Shown one piece after another: positions 19,025 to 27,107 of a stretch of 64,000 nt of DNA. Every line of letters begins with the position of its first letter. Within the stretch, counting starts at the first letter, position 1. The stretch is from Acidobacteriota bacterium (GTDB lineage: Bacteria; Acidobacteriota; Terriglobia; Terriglobales; Acidobacteriaceae). A model generated the notes under the pieces. It had not been told where the DNA came from and did not search any database. It saw nothing but the letters and a program-made list of their open reading frames with translations. Location of the stretch: positions 187,176 to 251,175 of the forward strand of contig QIBA01000030.1 in assembly GCA_003225175.1 (NCBI GenBank), given 5' to 3'. A program made the translations under genes and the position numbers.

Positions 19025-22000
19025 ATGAGAATGCTATGTCGTTTGGTAATCTTACTTGCGCTGTGTACTTTGCTGGCCGACATCAGCATGGCGCAAGAAG
19101 TCACTGGGAACATCTCTGGTATCGTGAAGGACCAAAGCGGCGCGGTTGTTCCCAACGCCACGGTTACAGTCACCAACACTGACAAAAACGCCGTCATGAA
19201 GACGGTGACTACAAGTTCAAACGGCGACTTCTCGGCTACTTACCTCCCTATCGGTCGCTACAGCGTCACTGTCGAAGCCGCTGGATTCCAACGCTTCACG
19301 CAAAAGGATATTGAACTTCATCTTCATGATCGGTACACGCTTAATCCAACCCTGCAGGTGGGCCAGACGACCCAACAAGTCACGGTTGAAGCTTCGGGCC
19401 AGCAGGTTGAACTGCAAAATCAGGCCGCAGCTGGTCTGATTTCGGGAACGGAGGTTCGCGAACTATCGCTCAATAACAGAGTATTTGAGCAACTCGTCGT
19501 ACTTCAGCCGGGGGTAAGCAACGGAGCGGGCGATCAGCTCTACATTGGCACCACGAACCCATTTGGGACTGTGAACCGCGCGGACTTCTCTATCAACGGC
19601 GCGCGCACAACGATGAACAACTGGACGGTCGATGGTGCGGATAACGTAGATCGCGGGGCGAATCTGACTTTGCTCAACTATCCGAGCGTTGACGCAATCG
19701 CCGAATTCAAAATACTCCGCGGCGAATATAACGCAGAATTCGGCCGGGCTGGTGGAGGACAAGTCAATGTGGCCACCCGGTCAGGGGGAAGCCGCTTTCA
19801 CGCAAGTGCCTATGAGTTCGTTCGGAACGATGCACTGAATGCAAATACCTTTTTCAGCAAAATGGCACAAGTAAGTTCCGGGCGCCCGAATATTCCGCCA
19901 GTGCTGCGCTACAACGATTTTGGCTTTACCATCGGCGGCCCAGTGTTCCTCCCTAAGGTGTACAACACCGAGCACAACAAGACCTTCTTCTTCGTATCTG
20001 AGGAATTTCGCCGGGTTATCACTTATGTGACGCAGCAGGCTTTTCTGCCGACTTCGGCTGAGAAACTGGGCCAAATGCAATTCCCTGTCTGCACCGGCAC
20101 AGTGAGTTCCAGTGGGACCTGTACCGGAACACAGAGCACCCAGGTTACGAGCATCAGTCCGCTGGCAGCAGAGTATGTGAAGGACATCTGGAGCAAGGCG
20201 CCCGATCCGCAGAACTTGGTGACCCATTCAGCGCAGTTAACCGGCTTTCGCAATGTTTTTAACAATCGGCAGGACTTCGCACGCATTGACCAGGTGTTCG
20301 GTCCCCGCGTAAACCTCTTCGGTCGTTATATGCACGACAGCATTCCCACGGAAGAGCCGTTTGGTCTCTTCGGCCCTAACAGTTTCATTCCGGGCGTGGC
20401 GAACAGTAAAACCCTTTCTCCAGGGACAACATGGGCAGGTCGGGGCAACGTATCCTTCTCTCCCACGCTGCTGCTGGAAGCTGGCTACAGCTTCTCCTAC
20501 GGCGCAATTGAGAGCGACATTCTTGGGACTATCAACCCAGCAAACTCGCCTGACATTAAGCCAACGCTGCCTTTCACGCCGACGCTGCAGCGGCTTCCAA
20601 CGATCGCCTTCGCCACTTCCGGGCCGTTCTCTGGAGTTGGCGGTTTCGGTCCTTACCGCGATTACAACCGCAATCACACGGCGTTCGGGAATATAACCAA
20701 GGTCCTGGGGGGCCACACGCTGAAGTTGGGCGTGACCTACCATCACTATCAAAAAACTGAGAACAACGGCGGCAACAATGCCTCAACATTCACCTTCGAC
20801 ACCAGCGGGGCGATCATTCCAGCGGGCACTTCTAGTGCTGAGGCTGCAAATCGGCGGGCTGCGCAGCAGTGGGCCAACTTCCTGATGGGGCGAGCTTCCA
20901 ATTTCACCCAAGCCTCGGCCGACCTCACTCCCGACATCCGCGCGAATCAAATTGAGGCATACGCGCAGGATGAATATCGGTTGCGCTCGAATCTTACGGT
21001 GAACCTCGGAGTACGCTATGTACAGTACCGGCAGCCGATTGATGCTAAAGGCGAACTGGACAATTTCGATCCGAGCCACTGGGATCCTACTAAAGCGCCT
21101 CTGATTGATCCCACCACGGGTTTCATCCTAGTGGATTCAAGCGGAAACCCCACTAAAGGGGATCCACTCAACGGCATCATCATCGGAGGGAAGAATTCTC
21201 AGTTTGGCGACAAGGTTGCCGGGGACGATAACACCGCGTTTGAGCCGCGGATTGGCTTCGCTTGGGATCCTTGGGGTGATGGCAAGACCTCGATTCGTAG
21301 CGGATTCGGCATCTCCCACGATTTCATCGCGTTTGGAAATTACGAGTTGAACATCTTCTCGAATCCGCCATTTGTACAAAGCATCACCATTCCATCGACT
21401 TCGTTCGACAATCCCGCTTCGGGAGCGCCCTCGATCAGCGCAGTTCCTAAGACTCTCCGAGGTATCGGCCTGCCTTTCAAGACTCCGTACGTAAGCCAGT
21501 GGAGCCTTGATATGCAACATCAGTATCCGGGCGATATTCTTCTGGATATTGGTTACTACGCCTCCAAAGGCACTCACCTTCCCGGATTCCTCGACCTCAA
21601 TCAGCCGCAACCGGGCGCTTACATTGCTCAGTTAGGAATAACCCCGCCGGTTACCTCTGGAACCGCGACAAATCGTTTGAACGCGATTCGTCCCTTTCCG
21701 GGCTATGGTCCAATCAGCTACTTTGTCGACATTTTCAACTCGAACTACAACTCCTTGCAGACCAGCATTTCCAAAACTTGGAAAGAAGGATCTCTCATTC
21801 GAGCAAACTACACCTGGTCGCATGGCTTAGGAGACATAGATCCGACCACGCCGGGAGGATACAGCACGAGTTCCAATTCGGGAGTCGCACATACAGCTCC
21901 GCAAAACACCTACAACATACGAGCGGAGTACGGGCCTACTGCGCTCGATCGGCGCCAGGTGTTTACTGCCGACTTCGTATACAACCTGCCCTTCTGGCGC

Positions 22001-22510
22001 ACACAACAAGGATTGTTTGGTCGCGTGCTCGGTGGATGGGAACTATCGGGAATCGTTTCGGCTAACTCTGGCATTCCGATCACACCACGCAATAACATTC
22101 CAACCGGTGGCAGCGCGAGTGTCGACTTCGCAGGTCAGGGTTGTCTCGGTAGTTCGCCATGCATCGTCGTGCCTAACCAGGTCGGCGACCCAAATGCGGG
22201 TGCTCCACACAAACTGCTGCAATGGTTTAACACCAGTGCGTTCGTGCCGAATACGACTCCCGGCGCACCGGGCAACACTCGGAAAGGTTCGATTATTGCT
22301 CCAGGTTACCAACGTTGGGACCTGAGTTTGTTCAAGAACTTCAAGCTTTGGGAAACCGGCAATCTTCAGTTCCGTTGGGAAACGTTTAATGCCTTTAACC
22401 ACACCAACTTTAATGCCGTGAATACTCAGTTCGGCAGTGCGATATTCGGACAGGTTACGAGTGCTCGTGATCCCCGAATCATGCAGCTTGGACTGAAGTT
22501 GAACTTCTAG
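19025..22510 (+). CDS. Oar-like TonB-dependent receptor 1 with carboxypeptidase-regulatory-like domain
   Basis: An outer-membrane protein of 1161 residues. A signal peptide (RLVILLALCTLLADISMAQ) precedes a carboxypeptidase-regulatory-like beta-sandwich (about 25-110: GIVKDQSGAVVPNATVTVTN), then a plug with NGARTTMNNWTVDGADN and a long beta-barrel ending in QLGLKLNF. The terminal Phe is typical for Bam-inserted barrels. Such receptors of Acidobacteriota import unknown large ligands with TonB energy. A GGGAGG ribosome site supports the ATG. Terminator at 22531. No transport or hydrolase partner sits beside it. Confidence 0.93.
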   Translation: MRMLCRLVILLALCTLLADISMAQEVTGNISGIVKDQSGAVVPNATVTVTNTDKNAVMKTVTTSSNGDFSATYLPIGRYSVTVEAAGFQRFTQKDIELHLHDRYTLNPTLQVGQTTQQVTVEASGQQVELQNQAAAGLISGTEVRELSLNNRVFEQLVVLQPGVSNGAGDQLYIGTTNPFGTVNRADFSINGARTTMNNWTVDGADNVDRGANLTLLNYPSVDAIAEFKILRGEYNAEFGRAGGGQVNVATRSGGSRFHASAYEFVRNDALNANTFFSKMAQVSSGRPNIPPVLRYNDFGFTIGGPVFLPKVYNTEHNKTFFFVSEEFRRVITYVTQQAFLPTSAEKLGQMQFPVCTGTVSSSGTCTGTQSTQVTSISPLAAEYVKDIWSKAPDPQNLVTHSAQLTGFRNVFNNRQDFARIDQVFGPRVNLFGRYMHDSIPTEEPFGLFGPNSFIPGVANSKTLSPGTTWAGRGNVSFSPTLLLEAGYSFSYGAIESDILGTINPANSPDIKPTLPFTPTLQRLPTIAFATSGPFSGVGGFGPYRDYNRNHTAFGNITKVLGGHTLKLGVTYHHYQKTENNGGNNASTFTFDTSGAIIPAGTSSAEAANRRAAQQWANFLMGRASNFTQASADLTPDIRANQIEAYAQDEYRLRSNLTVNLGVRYVQYRQPIDAKGELDNFDPSHWDPTKAPLIDPTTGFILVDSSGNPTKGDPLNGIIIGGKNSQFGDKVAGDDNTAFEPRIGFAWDPWGDGKTSIRSGFGISHDFIAFGNYELNIFSNPPFVQSITIPSTSFDNPASGAPSISAVPKTLRGIGLPFKTPYVSQWSLDMQHQYPGDILLDIGYYASKGTHLPGFLDLNQPQPGAYIAQLGITPPVTSGTATNRLNAIRPFPGYGPISYFVDIFNSNYNSLQTSISKTWKEGSLIRANYTWSHGLGDIDPTTPGGYSTSSNSGVAHTAPQNTYNIRAEYGPTALDRRQVFTADFVYNLPFWRTQQGLFGRVLGGWELSGIVSANSGIPITPRNNIPTGGSASVDFAGQGCLGSSPCIVVPNQVGDPNAGAPHKLLQWFNTSAFVPNTTPGAPGNTRKGSIIAPGYQRWDLSLFKNFKLWETGNLQFRWETFNAFNHTNFNAVNTQFGSAIFGQVTSARDPRIMQLGLKLNF

Positions 22511-22530
22511 ACTAAAAACCGAAACCAGTC

Positions 22531-22561
22531 AGGGCTCTTCCTGGATGAGGAGCCCTTTTTT
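22531..22561 (+). terminator. Rho-independent terminator of TonB receptor 1
   Basis: AGGGCTC and GAGCCCT form the stem, followed by a run of seven T. It lies 21 bases past the receptor stop codon. Confidence 0.88.
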
Positions 22562-23022
22562 GAAGATTCGGAAAGCTGGCCTTCCTCAGAGGACGAACTT
22601 CCGAATTATTGGGTCAACTTGACTCTTCGCACGTTCTATGGAGTGTTACCGCCACTTGCTACAGAGCAACCTCGTCCCAAATCAGCACATGCTTAGTCTC
22701 GTTCAGCAGCAACGATCCCACTACAACAGTACCCCGCCACCGTCATCGAATAGCATCGGCGGGCATAAATATTCTGGGCGGCAGCACAGCTCCACAGACC
22801 GATGAGTGGCAACAAGCCTCCGGATACCCCATTCCCGATATGATACGGAACGGAAAGCGATGTGTAATGAATTTTTGCCGGGAAGCCTCTGCCAGATATG
22901 CCGTGATCGGCCTGTACACCATCCAGATGTAGATCACCTGAATGCAAGCCGGGAACACCAGCAAAGCGAGTTCAGGTTCTTCGCTTTGGCGGCAGGCACC
23001 AGCTTACCCGTAGGATCGTGGG
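22562..23022. other. Gap with possible decayed gene remnant
   Basis: No intact gene. On the minus strand a segment DYAVTHDPTGKLVPAAKAK (about 23030-22970) is open in a frame one base away from the end of the truncated toxin ORF at 23023, as if one gene had a frameshift. A TTG-initiated minus frame at 22743-22964 is hydrophobic at its start but is not recognised. Confidence 0.35.
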
Positions 23023-23250
23023 TCACGGCGTAATCTGTGTAGCTCCCGTGACCTCATTCTTCGAGCTCACGCTTACGACGTTGTTCCCGGCGGCCTCCAT
23101 ACTGGCGTGCCGCCATACTGTGGTAAATCCTGAGAGGGCATCATCTTTTGCCGCAGGACTAAGTTCCGTAACGGCGCTTACATCATGGCCAGCACCACGC
23201 AATGCTCTAACCACCGCGAAGTCGCAGCTCTCGTCAGCCAGGAAGCGCAC
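23023..23250 (-). pseudogene. Truncated DUF5615 (PIN-like) toxin joined to unrelated sequence
   Basis: GTG at 23250 begins MRFLADESCDFAVVRALRGA, the DUF5615 start with the first acidic PIN-like residues (ADE) and the GHDVSAVTE segment. After about residue 40 the expected second acidic motif (LLTEDKDFG-type) never appears; the frame runs into unrelated sequence and ends at residue 75. The gene begins three bases after the stop of the KTSC-DUF433 gene, the usual antitoxin-toxin order. I infer a deletion or recombination scar near 23130. Confidence 0.7.
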
Positions 23251-23253
23251 GCA

Positions 23254-23745
23254 CTATTCCCGAGTTGAGCGAGATCCAGAGAGAAATACGACTTCTTGGT
23301 GTGCGAGGGTGTCAGCCGCATATCGAATAGCGGCTTGAATATCAGCGCGAGAAAGGTTCGGATGGGCGTCGAGCAGATCAGCCTCTGTGGCACCTTCGCT
23401 CAACTTCCGGAGAATGAGTTCAACTGGGACTCGCGTCCCGCGAATCACTGGTTTGCCAAGCATGATTTCGGGATTGACCTCAATACGTTCTGTAATACGT
23501 TCTGTGCTTGTCATAACTTCCTTCTCTTGGCGGACGACATCATAGTGATAATTTCTTGGCTTGAATACTTCATTCAGATAAGCTCCTTTGGACTCAGAAG
23601 CCATGAAGGCGGCGTATTCCTCCGGCGGCACATCGATGTAGCGATACACGTCTCGGTGTTCCAGAAATTCAATCTCGAGTTCACGCCTTTTCGGATCATA
23701 GCCGATCGACGCAATACACGACGAGTCCAGAGGCACGCGGTTCAT
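23254..23745 (-). CDS. KTSC-DUF433 fusion protein, antitoxin-like
   Basis: Residues 1-70 match the KTSC domain (VPLDSSCIASIGYDPKRREL, then YRYIDVPPEEYAAFM). Residues 78-155 match DUF433, with the IMLGKPVIRGTRVPVELIL signature and the SRADIQAAIRYAADT helix. DUF433 proteins are antitoxin-like partners of DUF5615 toxins, and a DUF5615 fragment follows directly. An internal ATG at 23514, preceded by AGAAGGAAG, could give a separate DUF433 product. A tandem 12-base duplication at 23482-23505 encodes TERI twice at the junction. The fusion may be recent read-through. Confidence 0.85.
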   Translation of the reverse strand: MNRVPLDSSCIASIGYDPKRRELEIEFLEHRDVYRYIDVPPEEYAAFMASESKGAYLNEVFKPRNYHYDVVRQEKEVMTSTERITERIEVNPEIMLGKPVIRGTRVPVELILRKLSEGATEADLLDAHPNLSRADIQAAIRYAADTLAHQEVVFLSGSRSTRE

Positions 23746-23898
23746 GTCTTCAGTTTATCAACCGCCGGAGTCATAAGATTTGGGTTCCAGAGCAGGGTCA
23801 GCAGAAACATATCAAGCTCGGTACGCATGCTAGTGCAGGAGTTCTGAAGTAGGAGAAGGTTCTGCCGTAAGTGGCTTGATGCAGGAACGGGGAAGCAC

Positions 23899-23975
23899 TG
23901 GCGCGCCCTGAGAGATTCGAACTCCCGACCTACTGGTTCGAAGCCAGCCGCTCTATCCAACTGAGCTAAGGGCGC
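23899..23975 (-). tRNA. tRNA-Arg (anticodon TCG)
   Basis: On the minus strand GCGCCCT pairs with AGGGCGC as the seven-base acceptor stem. The D arm is GCTC-AGTTGGATA-GAGC, the anticodon stem GCTGG/CCAGT encloses CTTCGAA with anticodon TCG, and the T arm GGGAG-TTCGAAT-CTCTC follows. The discriminator G and an encoded CCA close the 3' end (23902-23899). It should read CGA arginine codons. Confidence 0.95.
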
Positions 23976-24153
23976 GCTGAGAGTCATTGTAGCGTGGTTT
24001 CCGCCGTACTTCTCAGTGTTCTGCTTCAGCACATCGAGGTACTCCCCTCGCCGCTCGCTGTGTAGTTGCTGACTGCCTCAGCTTGGTTTGCTATATTCGA
24101 GGGTCTATTCCCAACAGCAGCAGGGAGTTATCCAGCTCTCCGCGGGAGGATCG

Positions 24154-25233
24154 GTGCCCAGCCAGCAGCAGGTGAAGTGGTCGCAGCTACGTGTCGGAGT
24201 TACGGTCCTGGTTGCTACGGTCACCCTCTTCGTTCTGATCTTCTTCATGAGCGGTACCGTTAGCCCTTTCAGTCGAAAGGTGCATCTGCGCTCCTACTTT
24301 GAGAACGCTGCCGGCCTGGTAAAGGGAGCTCCTGTAAGGGTGGCGGGCGTTGATATCGGCAACGTGGCCGAGATCCATATCACGACTGCCAAGGATCGGA
24401 AGTTAACTCCTGTAGAAGTCATCATGAAGGTGAGCGCTGACAGGGCGGAAGACGTGCGCAAAGACTCTCGCGGCACGCTCGCGACGCAAGGCGTCCTCGG
24501 CGCCACGTTTGTCGATATCGACAGTTCCCACGCCACAGGGGCACCTGTAAAGGACAACGATGAGCTGCGAACCACCGAAACCCCCGCCCTGCAGGATGTT
24601 CTCAAGGCCAGCCAAGGCACGATCGAGAAATTGAATGTAATCCTTAACCGCGTGGATGACATTGTGGCCGCGATCCAAAATGGGAGGGGCTCCGTGGGTA
24701 AGATCATTAACGATCCCGAGCTCTACAACCGCGCCAATGCCACAATCGCCGAGCTGCAGCGGCTGACGAATCAGATAAGCCAAGGCAAGGGCAGCATAGG
24801 CAAGCTCCTGTATTCCGAAGAGCTTTACGACAAGATCAACGATTCGGTGACCAAATTGAATAAGATGGTGGACGACGTAAATTCCGGAAAGGGGAACTTG
24901 GGCAAGATCCTCAAGGACGAGCAGCTATATAACAACCTGAATGAGACGGCGGCAAAGTTGAAAGATCTAATGGTCGACATCGACGCGGGTCGAGGCACTC
25001 TGGGTAAGCTCGCTAAAGATCACGAGTACGCCCAAAAGATCGATCGCATTACTACCAACGTGGAACGACTCTCAACCCGTCTGGAAGCCGGCGAAGGCAG
25101 CGTCGGCCTGATGTTCAAAGATCCTGCACTCTACAACAATGCCGACCAAATGCTCGTCGAGAGTCGGCACCTGGTGAAGGCGATTCGCGAGAATCCCAAG
25201 AGGTATCTAACGATTCACTTCAAAGTGTTTTAG
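24154..25233 (+). CDS. MCE/MlaD-family lipid-transport protein with GxG repeats
   Basis: One membrane helix (VTVLVATVTLFVLIFFMSG) is followed by the MCE domain: FENAAGLVKGAPVRVAGVDI, then LATQGVLGATFVDI. The C-terminal half holds five repeats of the type GRGSVGKIINDPELYN, GKGSIGKLLYSEELYD, GKGNLGKILKDEQLYN, GRGTLGKLAKDHEYAQ and GEGSVGLMFKDPALYN. MlaD-like proteins form periplasmic rings that carry phospholipids between membranes. I choose the GTG at 24154 (GGGAGGA just before it); the frame also extends to 24088. No mlaE or mlaF homologue is adjacent. Confidence 0.9.
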   Translation: MPSQQQVKWSQLRVGVTVLVATVTLFVLIFFMSGTVSPFSRKVHLRSYFENAAGLVKGAPVRVAGVDIGNVAEIHITTAKDRKLTPVEVIMKVSADRAEDVRKDSRGTLATQGVLGATFVDIDSSHATGAPVKDNDELRTTETPALQDVLKASQGTIEKLNVILNRVDDIVAAIQNGRGSVGKIINDPELYNRANATIAELQRLTNQISQGKGSIGKLLYSEELYDKINDSVTKLNKMVDDVNSGKGNLGKILKDEQLYNNLNETAAKLKDLMVDIDAGRGTLGKLAKDHEYAQKIDRITTNVERLSTRLEAGEGSVGLMFKDPALYNNADQMLVESRHLVKAIRENPKRYLTIHFKVF

Positions 25234-25236
25234 CTT

Positions 25237-26877
25237 CTAAGCTGCTCTGCTCCTGGGTTTCGAAGCCAACCCCTCTTGGGTTTCGGAGCTTAGGTTTGCT
25301 TTCCGCAGGGCCTTGCCCGCCAAAGAACCGTTGTACTTGCCATCTTCAACTGCAAGTTTTCCGTTGACGAGTACATACCGCATGCCCGTTGCGAGCAGCT
25401 CGGGCTTGTCGTAAGTAGCCTGATCGGCGATTGTGCGTTCGTCGAAGACAATTACGTCCGCGAAGTAGCCGACGCGCAGAGCTCCGCGCTCTTCGATACC
25501 GAGGGACTCCGCAGTAAGCGTGCTGCTAGAGCGAATCGCAAATGGGAGACTCACAACTTTTCTCTTCAGTACGTACTCGCGAATCTTTCTTGGGAATGTG
25601 CCGAATTTGCGTGGATGTCCCGGCGACCCATCGGAGCCGGTCGTCACAAACTCCTGCTTCATGAAGTTCTCAATGTCGGCCTCGCTCATGTTGAATGAAG
25701 CGACATCATTAGAGCCCGCCTCGATCAGCTCTATGGCTGCGCTAAGCGGAGCTTCATGCCGCTCATCGGCGATCTGCTGCAGGTTCTTGCCTGTGGCTCG
25801 CGAATCTGCCGATGCGGTGATCAAGAGTGACTGGGCGCCGCCCCGGCGCTTGAGATTCTGCTCCATCTCCGTGAGCAAGCGGGGGCGGGTGCCGGGATCG
25901 TCAAAGCGCCTGAGCATCTGCTCGCGGCCGCCAGCTTCGGCCCAGCGCGGAACCAGCGCCGGAACCAGGCTCGTGCCCGAGGCGCTATAGGGGTACTGAT
26001 CTGCGGTCACATCGATCCCTTCCGCTTTCGCTGCACGAATGATGCGAATGGCTTCCGCGCTCTGTCCCCAGACATCGGTTCCTAGAGCCTTGATATGCGA
26101 TATATGAACTGGAAGCTTCGCCTCACGGCCGATCCGAATCGTTTCCCGAATTGAACCAAGGAGCCCGATCGAGTACGAGCTCTCGTCGCGCATGTGAGTG
26201 TCGTAATATCCGTGCTTCTCTGCCGCGACCTTCGCAAGTTCAATCACCTCTTCAGTAGCGGCAAAGCTGCATGGCGCATAAAAGAGCCCGGCCGACATGC
26301 CAAAGCCTCCACCATTCATGCCTTGCGCCACACGCTGTTTCATCTCCTCGAGCTGCGCTGCAGTTGGAACTGCGTCAGCCATGCCCATCACCTGTCGCCG
26401 AACGGAACACATCCCGACGAGAAGTGCAGCGTTGGTTCCAATCCCTTGCTGATCCCACCTCTGCAGAGCGCTCCCAATCGGCAGCGGACTGGATCCGTCG
26501 TTGCCGGTAATGACGGTGGTCACACCCTGCATGAGATAAGCAATGTTGACGTGGCGTTGAGCGCTCGTGAGGTCGTCCAAGGTATGCGTGTGCGGATGGA
26601 TGAAGCCCGGCGCGACGTCGAGTCCAGACGCATCGATGAAACGTGCGGCGGTTATTCCATCCTTCGCAGCGTCGCCGATGAAGACGATTCGATCGCCACG
26701 GATGCCAAGATCGCCGACTCGCGGCGGACCGCCCGAACCGTCGATCAGTTTGCCATGTCTGATGAGTAGATCGACGTTCTGAGACGCAGGTCTGGCCGGC
26801 ACATCAGTCAGCATCATCCCGGAGCCGAAGAACAAGACACCCAAGCTGATGAGAACGCGCAAGAAATCTTCTGTCAT
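25237..26877 (-). CDS. N-acyl-D-amino-acid deacylase-like amidohydrolase, exported
   Basis: The amidohydrolase fold is shown by VDLLIRHGKLIDGSGGPPRV, the HxH metal site (HPHTHT, about residues 94-99), HMRDES, HISHIKALG and SDGSPGHPRKFGTFPR. These are D-aminoacylase landmarks. The cysteine normally in a GNCG loop is Asp here (GNDG, about 125-128). The N-terminus looks like a signal peptide from the ATG at 26877; the frame extends to 27075 but overlaps the divergent promoter region. Divergent from TonB receptor 2, so a link to uptake of D-amino-acid peptides is possible. Confidence 0.85.
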   Translation of the reverse strand: MTEDFLRVLISLGVLFFGSGMMLTDVPARPASQNVDLLIRHGKLIDGSGGPPRVGDLGIRGDRIVFIGDAAKDGITAARFIDASGLDVAPGFIHPHTHTLDDLTSAQRHVNIAYLMQGVTTVITGNDGSSPLPIGSALQRWDQQGIGTNAALLVGMCSVRRQVMGMADAVPTAAQLEEMKQRVAQGMNGGGFGMSAGLFYAPCSFAATEEVIELAKVAAEKHGYYDTHMRDESSYSIGLLGSIRETIRIGREAKLPVHISHIKALGTDVWGQSAEAIRIIRAAKAEGIDVTADQYPYSASGTSLVPALVPRWAEAGGREQMLRRFDDPGTRPRLLTEMEQNLKRRGGAQSLLITASADSRATGKNLQQIADERHEAPLSAAIELIEAGSNDVASFNMSEADIENFMKQEFVTTGSDGSPGHPRKFGTFPRKIREYVLKRKVVSLPFAIRSSSTLTAESLGIEERGALRVGYFADVIVFDERTIADQATYDKPELLATGMRYVLVNGKLAVEDGKYNGSLAGKALRKANLSSETQEGLASKPRSRAA

Positions 26878-26991
26878 AAACCGGCGACGCTTCCGTTCGT
26901 GCGGATGGTACCAGAAGCACGCTCTTGGACGATTGTTGATCTCGATTGTTCCCTGAGAAGCAGCAGAATGTCCCACCACGGCTATAACGCA

Positions 26992-27019
26992 TTGACAACG
27001 ATGATCCCGTAAATAAACA
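26992..27019 (+). promoter_or_regulatory. Candidate promoter of TonB receptor 2
   Basis: A perfect TTGACA (26992-26997) is followed after 16 bases by TAAACA, a weak -10, about 90 bases before the receptor ATG. It lies in the divergent region shared with the deacylase gene. Confidence 0.4.
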
Positions 27020-27107
27020 ATTCCAGCCCGAAAAACAAATTTCGCGGAGAAGCTCAGGAAGTATTGATAGCACAAGTTGAGTCCCGCAAATTCCCGAGGC
27101 TAAGACA

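Noticed and set aside
22609..22964. Overlapping small frames between TonB receptor 1 and the toxin remnant
   Set aside because: No frame has a ribosome site, recognisable domain or consistent composition; probably decayed sequence.
25237..27075. Full-length start of the deacylase at 27075
   Set aside because: The extra 66 residues overlap the divergent promoter region and do not look like a signal peptide; the ATG at 26877 does.
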